DNA of 64,000 nucleotides from Pseudorhodoferax sp. Leaf274 (GTDB taxonomy: Bacteria > Pseudomonadota > Gammaproteobacteria > Burkholderiales > Burkholderiaceae_C), in NCBI RefSeq assembly GCF_001422445.1, contig NZ_LMNA01000029.1, positions 224,661-288,660 of the forward strand. The letters are read 5' to 3'. A program made the position numbers and the translations under genes. The notes beneath the pieces are model-generated. The model was not told the DNA's origin. It did not search any database and was given only the letters and a program-made list of their open reading frames with translations. Shown here one piece after another: positions 51,166 to 60,118 of this stretch (positions within the stretch are counted from its first letter, which is position 1; the number at the start of each line of letters is the position of its first letter).

Positions 51166-52695
51166 TCAAATGCTGCGGCCGGCGCCTTGCCAGAACGGCT
51201 CGCGCAGGCGACGCTTGAAGATCTTGCCGCTGTCCTCGCGCGGCAGCGCGGCGTGGAAATCGATGCGCCGCGGCAGCTTGTACTTGGCCAGCCGGGGCGC
51301 GAGGTAAGCCCGGATGTCCTCGGCCGTCAGCGTGGCATCCGGCACGGCCTGGACGGCCGCGGCCAGGGATTCGCCGAACTCGTCGTCGGGAATGCCGAAC
51401 ACCGCGCAGTCCTGCACGCCGGGGCACTGCAGCAGCACCATCTCGATCTCGGCAGGGTAGATGTTGGTGCCGGCGGAGATGACCATGTCGGACCGGCGGT
51501 CGCACAGGTACAGGCGTTCGTCCTTCAGGTAGCCGACATCGCCGCAGCTGATCAGCCCGTCGCGTTCGACACCCGCGCGCTTGGCTTCGTGGTTGAGGTA
51601 GGTGAAGTCGGCATAGGCCGGAACGCGCATGTAGATCTCGCCGATCTCGCCCGTGGGCACGGGCCGGCCGTCCTCGCCATAGAACGCGATGCGCGTGCCC
51701 GGCGTGGGCACGCCGACGCTGCCGGGGTGGGCCAGCCAGTCCTGCGGCGTGGCCAGCGTGGCCGTGCCGACCTCCGAGCCGCCGTAGGTTTCGTAGACCA
51801 CGGGGCCCCACCATTCCATCAACGCCTTCTTGACCTCCACGGGGCAGGGCGCGCCGGTGTGCGTGACCCAGCGCAGCGAGCTCACGTCGTAGCGCGCGCG
51901 CACCCCGGCCGGCAGCTTCAGCAGCCGCACGAACATGGTGGGCACCATCACGGCGTGCGTCAGCCGGTGCCGGGCGATCAGGGCCAGCGTTTCCTCGGGG
52001 TCGAACTTGGACTGCAGCACCAGCACATCGGCGTTGGGCAGCGCCTGGCGGCCATAGGCGTTGGGCGAGGCGTGGTAGAGCGGGCCCGCCACCAGCGCCC
52101 GCACGCCGGGCGTCACGCCGTACACGCTGGCGATCAGCGCGACATAGGCGGCCGCCTGCTCGGGCGTGGCCGCTTCGCGTTTGACACCCTTGGGGTGGCC
52201 GGTGGTGCCCGAGGTGTAGATCATGGTCGCGCGGCTGCGCTTGGGCGGACCGTCCCAGGGGCTGAAGCCGGCGCACCAGTCGTCCCAACGCAGGTCGCCC
52301 GGCTGCGGCTGCGCCAGCGCCTCGGAGATGCCGTAGCGTTGCTGCACCTCCGGCGGCGTGGGCACCACCAGCAACCGCAGGCCGGCGGGCAGCTGGCCGC
52401 GCAGCGGCGCGACCAGATCGGCATGGGCCACCAGCACCTTGGGCCGGGCGTCGCCGAGCACGTACAGCACCTCCTCGGGCTTGCCGTGCCAGTTGATGGG
52501 GACGCAATAGGCACCGAGCGCGGCGGCGGCCTGCTGGCCTTCGAAGAAAGCGAAGTCGTTGCGCAGCAGCAGGGCGACGAAGTCGCCTTCGCCGACGCCC
52601 AAGGCGTCGAAGCCGGTGGCGGCGCGGCGGGCCTGCAGCAGCACGGCATCGCGCGCCACGGCGCGGTCGTCCAGGTAGATCAGCGGGGAATCCAT
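51166..52695 (-). CDS. AMP-forming acyl-CoA synthetase
   Basis: A 509-aa ANL-family ligase. AMP/ATP motif YTSGTTGHPKGVKRE, the adenylate-forming ETYGGSEVG motif, the hinge/ribose-binding Asp in CDRRSDMVISAGTNIYPAEIE and the late catalytic lysine in REDSGKIFKRRLRE are all present. It begins the operon that continues with the kinase-like, DUF6285, ACAD and Bug genes. It likely activates a hydroxy- or keto-acid to its CoA thioester. Site h (52714-52728) lies 19 bp upstream of the ATG. Confidence 0.85.
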   Translation of the reverse strand: MDSPLIYLDDRAVARDAVLLQARRAATGFDALGVGEGDFVALLLRNDFAFFEGQQAAAALGAYCVPINWHGKPEEVLYVLGDARPKVLVAHADLVAPLRGQLPAGLRLLVVPTPPEVQQRYGISEALAQPQPGDLRWDDWCAGFSPWDGPPKRSRATMIYTSGTTGHPKGVKREAATPEQAAAYVALIASVYGVTPGVRALVAGPLYHASPNAYGRQALPNADVLVLQSKFDPEETLALIARHRLTHAVMVPTMFVRLLKLPAGVRARYDVSSLRWVTHTGAPCPVEVKKALMEWWGPVVYETYGGSEVGTATLATPQDWLAHPGSVGVPTPGTRIAFYGEDGRPVPTGEIGEIYMRVPAYADFTYLNHEAKRAGVERDGLISCGDVGYLKDERLYLCDRRSDMVISAGTNIYPAEIEMVLLQCPGVQDCAVFGIPDDEFGESLAAAVQAVPDATLTAEDIRAYLAPRLAKYKLPRRIDFHAALPREDSGKIFKRRLREPFWQGAGRSI

Positions 52696-52713
52696 GGGGC
52701 TTGTCTCGATATC

Positions 52714-52728
52714 AATGGTAGTACCAAA
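52714..52728. promoter_or_regulatory. GntR-type operator AATGGTAGTACCAAA (site h)
   Basis: TGGT-AGT-ACCA inverted repeat 19 bp before the start of the ligase gene. An additional half-site AATGGTAG follows at 52728-52735. A clear promoter could not be placed, though GATATC bases lie near the start point. Confidence 0.6.
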
Positions 52729-52880
52729 TGGTAGCGACTGGCCTGCCTGTGCGCAAGCGACGATCGCCTGCGGAGCCTCATGCGCCGTCGAACGCTCCGC
52801 GAGGGCGACGGCGCCGGCGGCGCATGGAGCAGCCGCAGCGTCGGCCCGCGACGGGGACGGGGTTGCGCCGCGTGGCACGG

Positions 52881-54026
52881 TCACATGCGCACGGCCCATG
52901 CGTCCGCGAGCCGGGCGGCCTGGGCCGCGCTGTCGCCGAACAGCTGGTCCAGCACATGGATGCGCCGCAACGCGTGGCCGACGGCGTACTCCTCGGTCAT
53001 GCCGATGCCGCCGTGGATCTGCACCGCGTTCTGGCACAGCTGCCGGGCATGCCGGCCGATCACCAGCTTGGCGCGCAGCAGGTCGGCCGCGGATTCGGAG
53101 GCATCCGGCCGGTCGGCCGCGATGGCCGCGGCCATGGCCATGCTGCGCGACATCTCCAGGCCGACCTGCATCTCGGCGGCCTTGTGGCGCAGCGCCTGGT
53201 TCTGGCCGATCAGCCGGCCGAACTGCTGGCGCGTGTTCAGGTACTCCACGGCGAGTTCGAAGGCCAGCTCCATGGCGCCCAGCATGTCGGCGCACACGGC
53301 CGCCAGGCCGGCGTCGAGCGTGCCCTGCAGTGCGACACGGGCGCGGGCGTCGTCGCGCGGGTCGCCGAGCGGCTGGGCGGCGACGCCGTCCAGCACCAGC
53401 TCGGCGGCAGGCGTGTCGTCCACGAGGCGGTAGCCGCGGCGCTGCTGGCCGGCCGCTTGCGCGTCGACCACGAACAGCGCGATACCGGCCTCGGCATCGG
53501 GCGCACCGTCGGTGCGCGCGGTGACCACGAGATGGTCCGCGCTCTGGCCGTGCAGCACATGGCGCTTGCGTCCGGTCAGCGTCCACTGGCCAGCGTGCTG
53601 CGTCGCCTGGGTTGCCACCCAGCAGGGGGCATGGCGCGCGTCTGCCTCATCGTGCGCCCAGGCCAGCAGCAGCCGGCCGGCGGCGGCGGGCGCGAGCAGG
53701 CGCGCCTTGGCGGCGGCATCGCCGGCCAGTTGCACGGCCGTGGCGCCCAGCACGCTGGACGACAGCACCGGCTCCAGCAACAACGCGTGGCCGCAGGCCT
53801 GCAGCACCGGCAGCCGGTCGACCGCGCCGCCGCCGAAGCCACCGTGGGCTTCGTCCACGCACAGCGCGGTGACGCCGAGCTCGGCCAGGTGCCGCCACAG
53901 GCTGCGCTGGAAGCCGTCGGCCGTGGCGGCGGCTGCCCGCCGTTGCTCGAAGCGGCCATGGTCGGCCAGCAGGCGGCGCACGCTGTCCTGCAGCTGCGCC
54001 TGCTCGTCAGTGGGTTCGAAGTTCAT
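52881..54026 (-). CDS. Acyl-CoA dehydrogenase, beta-like subunit
   Basis: A 381-aa ACAD-fold protein. It lacks the usual C-terminal EGTxEIQ motif; the C-terminal part reads IHGGIGMTEEYAVGHALRR. It is 18 bp downstream of the ACAD gene at 54045-55205, which has the GTSEVQ motif. Actinobacterial steroid degraders use such unlike pairs (ChsE4/E5-like, alpha2-beta2 heterotetramers), one subunit binding FAD and the other part of the active site. The same pairing is inferred here. Confidence 0.75.
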   Translation of the reverse strand: MNFEPTDEQAQLQDSVRRLLADHGRFEQRRAAAATADGFQRSLWRHLAELGVTALCVDEAHGGFGGGAVDRLPVLQACGHALLLEPVLSSSVLGATAVQLAGDAAAKARLLAPAAAGRLLLAWAHDEADARHAPCWVATQATQHAGQWTLTGRKRHVLHGQSADHLVVTARTDGAPDAEAGIALFVVDAQAAGQQRRGYRLVDDTPAAELVLDGVAAQPLGDPRDDARARVALQGTLDAGLAAVCADMLGAMELAFELAVEYLNTRQQFGRLIGQNQALRHKAAEMQVGLEMSRSMAMAAAIAADRPDASESAADLLRAKLVIGRHARQLCQNAVQIHGGIGMTEEYAVGHALRRIHVLDQLFGDSAAQAARLADAWAVRM

Positions 54027-54044
54027 CTGTGCGTTCTTTCCGTG

Positions 54045-55205
54045 TCAGCCCAGCAGCGTCTTGGCCAGGATGTCTTTCTGGACCTCGCTCGTGCCGCCGT
54101 AGATCGAGGCCGCGCGCGAGTAGAAATAGCGCGGCACCAGGGGACCGGCGCCCGGGTCGTCCAGCGGGCGGCGTTCCAGCCCGGCGGGGCCGGCCAGGCG
54201 GGCCAGCAGGGCGGCGATGTCCTGCTGGAGCTCCACGCCCTTGAGCTTGAGCACGGACGCGAAGCTCGGCAGCGCCTCGCGCGCGCTGTCGGTCAACAGA
54301 AAGCGCCAGTTGGTGATTTCCAGCGCGCGGATCTCCGCGTCCAGGGTGGCGAACTCGCTCCGCAGCTGGGGCGAGTCGATCAGGCGGTGGTGGCCGTCGC
54401 GGGTCGTCTCGGCGATCTCGCGCGCGAAGTCCAGCCGTTCGCGGCACAGGCCGACGTTGGCGATGCCGGTGCGCTCGTTGCCCAGCAGGAACTTGGCGCA
54501 GTTCCAGCCCTTGTTTTCCTCGCCCACGAGATGTCCGACCGGTACCCGCACCTCGTCGAAGAAGACTTCGTTGAGATGGTGGTCGCCATCCAGCGAGACG
54601 ATGGGGCGGATCGTGACGCCCGGGGTCTTCAGGTCGATCAGCAGGAAGGAGATGCCCTCCTGCTTGCGCGCCTGGCTGTCGGTGCGCACCAGCGCGAACA
54701 CCCAGTCGGCCATGTGCGCCGTGGTGGTCCAGATCTTCTGGCCGTTGACGATGTAGTCGTCGCCCTCGCGCCGCGCCGCGGTGCGCAGCGAGGCGAGATC
54801 GGAGCCCGAACCGGGTTCGGAGAAGCCCTGGCAGAACCACAGGTCGAGGTTGGCCAGCTTGGGCAGGAAGAAGTCGCACTGCTCGGGCGTGCCGAATTTC
54901 ATAAGCACGGGGCCGAGCATGGTCACGTTGAACACCTGGGGCAGCGGCGCGGGCGCGCGGTAGAGCTCGTCCATCAGGATCAGGCGCTCCATCTGGCCCA
55001 GTTCGGCGCCGCCGTAGCGCCTGGGCCAGTGCGGCGCGGCCCAGCCGCGTTCGTTCAGGATGCGCTGCCAGGCCACGGTGTCCTGCTTGCGCGGGGGGTG
55101 GCCCAGGCGCAGGCGTTGGCGGATGTCGTGCGGCAGGCGCTGCTGCACGAAGGTGCGCACCTCGTCGCGGAACGCCTCCTGCGCGGGGCTCAGGTTCAAG
55201 TCCAT
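54045..55205 (-). CDS. Acyl-CoA dehydrogenase, alpha-like subunit
   Basis: A 386-aa ACAD: FSEPGSGSDLASLRTAARRE FAD/substrate region, W-rich NGQKIWTTTAHMADW and C-terminal IYGGTSEVQKDILAKTL, with glycine at the usual catalytic-Glu place, as in ChsE4/FadE26-type enzymes. It heads a two-gene operon with the beta-like gene (18 bp apart). Operator i (55255-55269) overlaps the -35 (TTGAAC, 55259-55264) of its predicted promoter with -10 TACACT (55236-55241, minus strand). Confidence 0.8.
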   Translation of the reverse strand: MDLNLSPAQEAFRDEVRTFVQQRLPHDIRQRLRLGHPPRKQDTVAWQRILNERGWAAPHWPRRYGGAELGQMERLILMDELYRAPAPLPQVFNVTMLGPVLMKFGTPEQCDFFLPKLANLDLWFCQGFSEPGSGSDLASLRTAARREGDDYIVNGQKIWTTTAHMADWVFALVRTDSQARKQEGISFLLIDLKTPGVTIRPIVSLDGDHHLNEVFFDEVRVPVGHLVGEENKGWNCAKFLLGNERTGIANVGLCRERLDFAREIAETTRDGHHRLIDSPQLRSEFATLDAEIRALEITNWRFLLTDSAREALPSFASVLKLKGVELQQDIAALLARLAGPAGLERRPLDDPGAGPLVPRYFYSRAASIYGGTSEVQKDILAKTLLG

Positions 55206-55235
55206 CGGGTCTCCATGGCAAATCGATTCGCCGAA

Positions 55236-55264
55236 AGTGTATCGGCAATGATGTATAGGTTCAA
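55236..55264 (-). promoter_or_regulatory. Promoter of the ACAD pair operon
   Basis: -35 TTGAAC (55259-55264), 17-bp spacer, -10 TACACT (55236-55241). The -35 lies in operator i. The geometry is the same as at the MDR promoter (site j). Confidence 0.6.
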
Positions 55265-55269
55265 CCAAT
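55255..55269. promoter_or_regulatory. GntR-type operator ATAGGTTCAACCAAT (site i)
   Basis: Inverted repeat with one arm mismatch (AGGT). It is nearly the reverse complement of site j (ATTGGTTCAACCTAT). It overlaps the -35 of the ACAD pair promoter and lies upstream of the GntR gene at 55346. Confidence 0.65.
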
Positions 55270-55345
55270 AAGATATGGAGTAAAGGCCGGCGTCCGGGTA
55301 GTACGATGCGCAGCACAACAAAACGTGTTCCGAAACTTGCCTCCT

Positions 55346-56173
55346 ATGCCCGATTCCAAAGATGCTTCCGCCACCGTGACGACCGGCGGGCCGGTGTTCC
55401 AGCCGGTGCGCACGCGCCGAACGTTCGAGGCGGTGTGCGACGAGATCCGCCGCCAGATCTCCAATGGAACGCTGCAGCCGGGCCACCGGCTGCCCGGCGA
55501 GCGGGAACTGGCCGAGCAGTTCGACATCAGCCGCAGCGGCGTGCGCGAGGCGCTGCGCAGCCTGGAGGTGGCCGGCCTGGTGGAGGCACGCACCGGTGTG
55601 CATGGCGGCTTCTTCATCAACACCCGCCAGCCCGAAGGCCTGGCCCAGGCCGTGCGCGACATGGTGTCGCTGGGCCAGATCCCAACCACCAGCGTGACCG
55701 AGGCGCGCATCGAGCTGACCTGCGTCGCGATCCGGCTGGCCTGCCAGCGTGCCACGGACGCGGAGTTCGACGCCATCGAGGCCGACATCGATTTCCACGC
55801 GGCGCTGTTCCGCGAAGGCGGCGGCTCGCGCAACACGCGCTCGGTGGGCGAGTTCTACCGCCTGCTGGCACGCGCCACGCACAACGACGTGATCGTGATG
55901 CTGGTCGACGCGCTGTCGGAGATCGTGCGCAGCCTGCTGGCGCGCATCGACCCCAAGCCGCGCGAGGACATCATCCAGGTGCGGCGCAAGGTCCTGCGCC
56001 ACCTGCGCGCGCGCGATGCGGACAAGGCCTGCGCCGCGATGGCCGAGCACCTCACCAACCTGAACGACTATTTGGAAGAGCAAAGCCGCGCACGCGCGGC
56101 GGCGGCGGCGTCGGCGGCAGCGGCGGCGTCAGCGGCGCCTCGGCGTGCGTCGCGCCGCACGCCGCGCGGCTGA
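55346..56173 (+). CDS. GntR-family (FCD) transcriptional regulator
   Basis: A 275-aa regulator: HTH ELAEQFDISRSGVREALRSLEVAG and an FCD domain around the NDVIVMLVDALSEIVRSLLARI region, with an Ala/Arg-rich tail. ATG 55346 is used; a GTG at 55325 is an alternative start, and neither has a strong ribosome site. It is divergent from the ACAD pair, with operator i between, and near site j. Likely a repressor of these operons or the whole set. Confidence 0.85.
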   Translation: MPDSKDASATVTTGGPVFQPVRTRRTFEAVCDEIRRQISNGTLQPGHRLPGERELAEQFDISRSGVREALRSLEVAGLVEARTGVHGGFFINTRQPEGLAQAVRDMVSLGQIPTTSVTEARIELTCVAIRLACQRATDAEFDAIEADIDFHAALFREGGGSRNTRSVGEFYRLLARATHNDVIVMLVDALSEIVRSLLARIDPKPREDIIQVRRKVLRHLRARDADKACAAMAEHLTNLNDYLEEQSRARAAAAASAAAAASAAPRRASRRTPRG

Positions 56174-56182
56174 AGGTCGCGT

Positions 56183-56953
56183 TCAGCGGCCCGACCAGAC
56201 CGGCGCGCGCTTCTCGAAAAAGGCGCGCAGGCCTTCCTCGAGGTCGTCGCTGCCGCGGATGGATGCCAGGGCCTGCTCCGTGGCCTGCCAGCCGGCCGCA
56301 TCGGCCAGTGCCAGCAGGCCGTTCATCGCCCCCAGGCATGCCTGTACCGACAAGGGCGCATTGGCGGCGACCTGGGCGGCCAGTGCCTGCGCCTTCACCA
56401 GCGCGTGCCCGGGCTCCGCGAGATGGTTCACCAGGCCCAGCGCGTGGGCACGCGCTGCGGCCATGGGCTGGCCGGCCAGCACCAGCTCACGCGCGATGTG
56501 CGGCGGCAGCGCCTGCAGCGCTCGGAACAATGCGCCGCAGGTGGGCAGCACGCCGCGCTGCACTTCCGGCAGGCCCAGCCGTGCGTTGTGTGCCGCCACC
56601 ACCATGTCGCAGGCCAGGGCGATCTCCAGCCCGCCACCGAGGGCCATGCCTTCGACGGCTGCGATGAGCGGCTTGCGCCGCTGGCGGCGGATGATGCCGT
56701 ACTCGCCGCCGCGGGCGGTGACGTAGTCGCCGCGCGACGCCAGGTCGCTGCCCGCGCAGAAGACCGAAGGGCCGCCGTAGAGCACCCCCACGCGCAGGTC
56801 CGCGTCATCGTCCAGGGTGTTCAGCGCCGCGTCCAGTGCATCGGCCAAGGCACGGTCGACGGCGTTGCGCTTGTGCGGGCGGTGCAGGGTGATGGTCCAG
56901 ACCGCGCCGTCGCGCGCGGTGTGGACGGTGTCGGCCAGGTCGGGTGCGGGCAT
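56183..56953 (-). CDS. Enoyl-CoA hydratase (canonical)
   Basis: A 256-aa crotonase-fold hydratase. It retains both glutamate positions (GGGLEIALACD and LGLPEVQRGV), so hydration of an enoyl-CoA is likely. The oxyanion segment is VFCAGSDLASRG. It follows the MDR gene by 6 bp on the minus strand and converges with the GntR gene. Operator j controls this two-gene transcript. Confidence 0.8.
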   Translation of the reverse strand: MPAPDLADTVHTARDGAVWTITLHRPHKRNAVDRALADALDAALNTLDDDADLRVGVLYGGPSVFCAGSDLASRGDYVTARGGEYGIIRRQRRKPLIAAVEGMALGGGLEIALACDMVVAAHNARLGLPEVQRGVLPTCGALFRALQALPPHIARELVLAGQPMAAARAHALGLVNHLAEPGHALVKAQALAAQVAANAPLSVQACLGAMNGLLALADAAGWQATEQALASIRGSDDLEEGLRAFFEKRAPVWSGR

Positions 56954-56959
56954 TGGGGC

Positions 56960-57931
56960 TCAAAAGGTGATGACGACGCGGCCGATGCCGTTGCGGTCCT
57001 GCGCGTGCTCTGCGGCCTGTGCGAAACACGCGACCGGCAGGACACAGCGCAGCACGGGGCAGATGCGCCCCTCCGCGAACCAGCGGATGCACTCGCGCAG
57101 GAGAGCGTCTGCGCGACCGGGCTCGCGCTCGCCGTACTGGCGCACGTCGACACCGACCAGCGCTGCCCCCTTGACGATGGACAGGTTGGTCTTGAGTGCA
57201 CCGATCTCCCCGCCGGCGAAGCCGATCATCAGATGGCGGCCGCCCCAGCCCAGGGTGCGGAACGCCGTGTCCGTGGCCGCACCACCGACCGGGTCGAACA
57301 CCAGGTCCACCCCGCGCGGCCCTGCCTGGCGCTTCACCATGTCCTTCCAGTCGCTGCCGCTGTCGATCACCGCATCGGCACCCGCGGCGCGGACGGCGGC
57401 GCGTTTGGCGTCGGTCGAGGCCAGGGCCAGCACGCGTGCGCCCAGTTGCTTGCCGATCTGCACTGCCGCGTGGCCCACGGCGCCGGCGGCGCCCAGCACG
57501 AGCAGCGTGTCGCCGGCCCGGATGCCACCGCGCTCGCGCAGCGCGTACAGCGCGGTGTAGGCCGAGGCCGTGGCGACGGAAGCGAGCGCCGGGTCGGTGC
57601 CCGGCGGCAGTTCGTGCACGCGCGAGGCGGGCGCGCAGACGTACTCCGCCCAGGCGCCCTGGCGCGTGCCGCACACCAGGTCGCCGGGAACGAGGCCCGT
57701 CTCGGTGTCGGGGCCGATGGCATCGACCACGCCGGCGTATTCGCTGCCGGGGATGAACGGTGGGGTGGGGCGCACCTGGTAGGCGCCGCGTGCCAGCAGC
57801 AGGTCGACGTAGGAGATGCCGCTGGCCTGCACGCGCACGCGCACCTCTCCGGCTCGCGGCACGGGCTGTGCGATGTCGCGCACGGTGATGTGGTCGTCGG
57901 GACCGTAACCCAGGACTTGCAAGGCTTTCAT
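56960..57931 (-). CDS. MDR-family zinc-free quinone oxidoreductase-like enzyme
   Basis: A 323-aa medium-chain dehydrogenase/reductase with the NADPH-binding ALGAAGAVGHAAVQIGKQLGA region and no Zn-ligand cysteine cluster. It resembles QOR/enoyl reductase-type enzymes. It begins the two-gene transcript with the hydratase. Predicted promoter: -35 TTGAAC (58009-58014) and -10 TAGCAT (57986-57991) on the minus strand, with operator j over the -35. It may reduce an enoyl-CoA or an unsaturated carbonyl. Confidence 0.8.
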   Translation of the reverse strand: MKALQVLGYGPDDHITVRDIAQPVPRAGEVRVRVQASGISYVDLLLARGAYQVRPTPPFIPGSEYAGVVDAIGPDTETGLVPGDLVCGTRQGAWAEYVCAPASRVHELPPGTDPALASVATASAYTALYALRERGGIRAGDTLLVLGAAGAVGHAAVQIGKQLGARVLALASTDAKRAAVRAAGADAVIDSGSDWKDMVKRQAGPRGVDLVFDPVGGAATDTAFRTLGWGGRHLMIGFAGGEIGALKTNLSIVKGAALVGVDVRQYGEREPGRADALLRECIRWFAEGRICPVLRCVLPVACFAQAAEHAQDRNGIGRVVITF

Positions 57932-57985
57932 GCGGGTGTGCGCACCGGGCGGTCTGCCGGGCGGCGTGGCGTGGAAGGGGGATAC

Positions 57986-58014
57986 ATGCTAGACCAGAAA
58001 AATAATTGGTTCAA
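57986..58014 (-). promoter_or_regulatory. Promoter of the MDR-hydratase operon
   Basis: -35 TTGAAC (58009-58014), 17-bp spacer, -10 TAGCAT (57986-57991) on the minus strand. The -35 lies in operator j. Confidence 0.6.
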
Positions 58015-58019
58015 CCTAT
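58005..58019. promoter_or_regulatory. GntR-type operator ATTGGTTCAACCTAT (site j)
   Basis: Inverted repeat with one arm mismatch (ACCT), nearly the reverse complement of site i. It overlaps the -35 of the leftward MDR promoter and abuts the -35 TTGACT (58019-58024) of a rightward promoter with -10 AACATT (58042-58047) for the Bug/thiolase/FadB-like operon. Confidence 0.65.
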
Positions 58020-58100
58020 TGACTGTAGCGCGGCGATTTGGAACATTCCGTGTCCTCTGGCCCCCTGCGACGCGACCAGACCCCTGCCAAGCCGACAGCA

Positions 58101-58123
58101 ACGGAGACACCCACGGAGACACC
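58101..58123 (+). repeat. Tandem duplication of the Bug ribosome-binding site
   Basis: ACGGAGACACC occurs at 58101-58111 and again at 58113-58123 with one base between. The second copy places GGAG 6 nt before the ATG at 58125. A short local duplication, possibly raising or buffering translation. Confidence 0.6.
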
Positions 58124-58124
58124 G

Positions 58125-59096
58125 ATGCCACTTACGCGCCGCCAGACCCTGGCCCTCCTGGGCGTGACGCCGCTCGCGTCCAGCGCATGGGCCGACAGCC
58201 ATTTCCCCGAAAGGCCGATCAAGCTCGTCGTGCCATACCCGCCGGGCGGCCAGACCGATGCCGTGGCGCGCGTCTTCGCACAGAAGGTGGAGGCCGCGCT
58301 GGGCCAGCCGCTCATCGTCGACAACCGGCCTGGCGCCAACTCCATGATCGGGACCGAAGCGGTGGCCCGTTCGCCGGCGGACGGCTACACGCTGCTGTTC
58401 AACATGACGGCGCTGGTGACCAATCCACTGCTGCTGCCGCAGGTGGGGTACGACGCCTTCCGCGACTTCGTGCCCGTGGCGCGGTGCTACGAGATCACCG
58501 GCATCTGGGGCGTGCCGCCGCAAGGACCCAGGACGCTGGCCGAGTTCATGCAGCGGGCCAAGGCCGCGCCCAAGCCGCTGAGCTTCGGCACCACCGGCCA
58601 TGCTTCGTCCTCGCACTATTTCGGTGAGATCCTGGCGCGTGCCGGCGGCTTTGCGCTGAGCCATGTGCCCTACAAAGGCGAGGCGCCCATCATTCCCGAC
58701 CTGATGGCCGGGCGCCTGGATGCCGGTGTCGTGTCCGGCCACGCAGCGATGCAGTTCGCCAAGGACGGCCGCATCCGCGTGCTGGCCACCACCGGGGCGC
58801 AGCGCATCGCGTCGCTGCCCGATCTTCCGACCTTCCAGGAACTGGGCGTCGGGGGCCTGGCACCGGAGTCCTTCGCCGGCGTCTTCGCGCCGGCCAGAAC
58901 GCCCAGGGCCGTCGTCGATCGCATCGCCGACGCCTTCGCCCAGGCGGGTGCCGCGCCGGATGTGCGCGACCGCATCGCCGCGTTCGGCCTGCAGCCGCCG
59001 ACGCCGATCACGCAGGCGCAGTTCGTGGCCGTGATGCGCAAGGCGCACGACGAGTGGCTGGCGATCAAGAACAACAGCGCGATCCGCGTGGAATAG
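58125..59096 (+). CDS. Bug-family tripartite tricarboxylate transporter substrate-binding protein (7 of 7)
   Basis: A 323-aa periplasmic protein: signal peptide with a RRQ twin-arginine-like start (LTRRQTLALLG) ending near ADS, then PERPIKLVVPYPPGG and QPLIVDNRPGANS. It heads a rightward operon with the truncated thiolase and the FadB-like gene. A ligand-capture role for the same acid is inferred. The twin-arginine feature is weak. Confidence 0.85.
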   Translation: MPLTRRQTLALLGVTPLASSAWADSHFPERPIKLVVPYPPGGQTDAVARVFAQKVEAALGQPLIVDNRPGANSMIGTEAVARSPADGYTLLFNMTALVTNPLLLPQVGYDAFRDFVPVARCYEITGIWGVPPQGPRTLAEFMQRAKAAPKPLSFGTTGHASSSHYFGEILARAGGFALSHVPYKGEAPIIPDLMAGRLDAGVVSGHAAMQFAKDGRIRVLATTGAQRIASLPDLPTFQELGVGGLAPESFAGVFAPARTPRAVVDRIADAFAQAGAAPDVRDRIAAFGLQPPTPITQAQFVAVMRKAHDEWLAIKNNSAIRVE

Positions 59097-59154
59097 CAGT
59101 CCGTGCGCCACCGCCTCCACCGTTCCACTTCCAAGCAACGAGACTCCATGACAG

Positions 59155-60108
<954 letters not shown>

Positions 60109-60118
60109 GGATTCCTCC

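Noticed and set aside
52696-52880. Extra small gene between the ligase and the ACAD beta-like gene
   Set aside because: The frames there are continuations of antisense or upstream reading; only operator h and promoter-like bases are visible.
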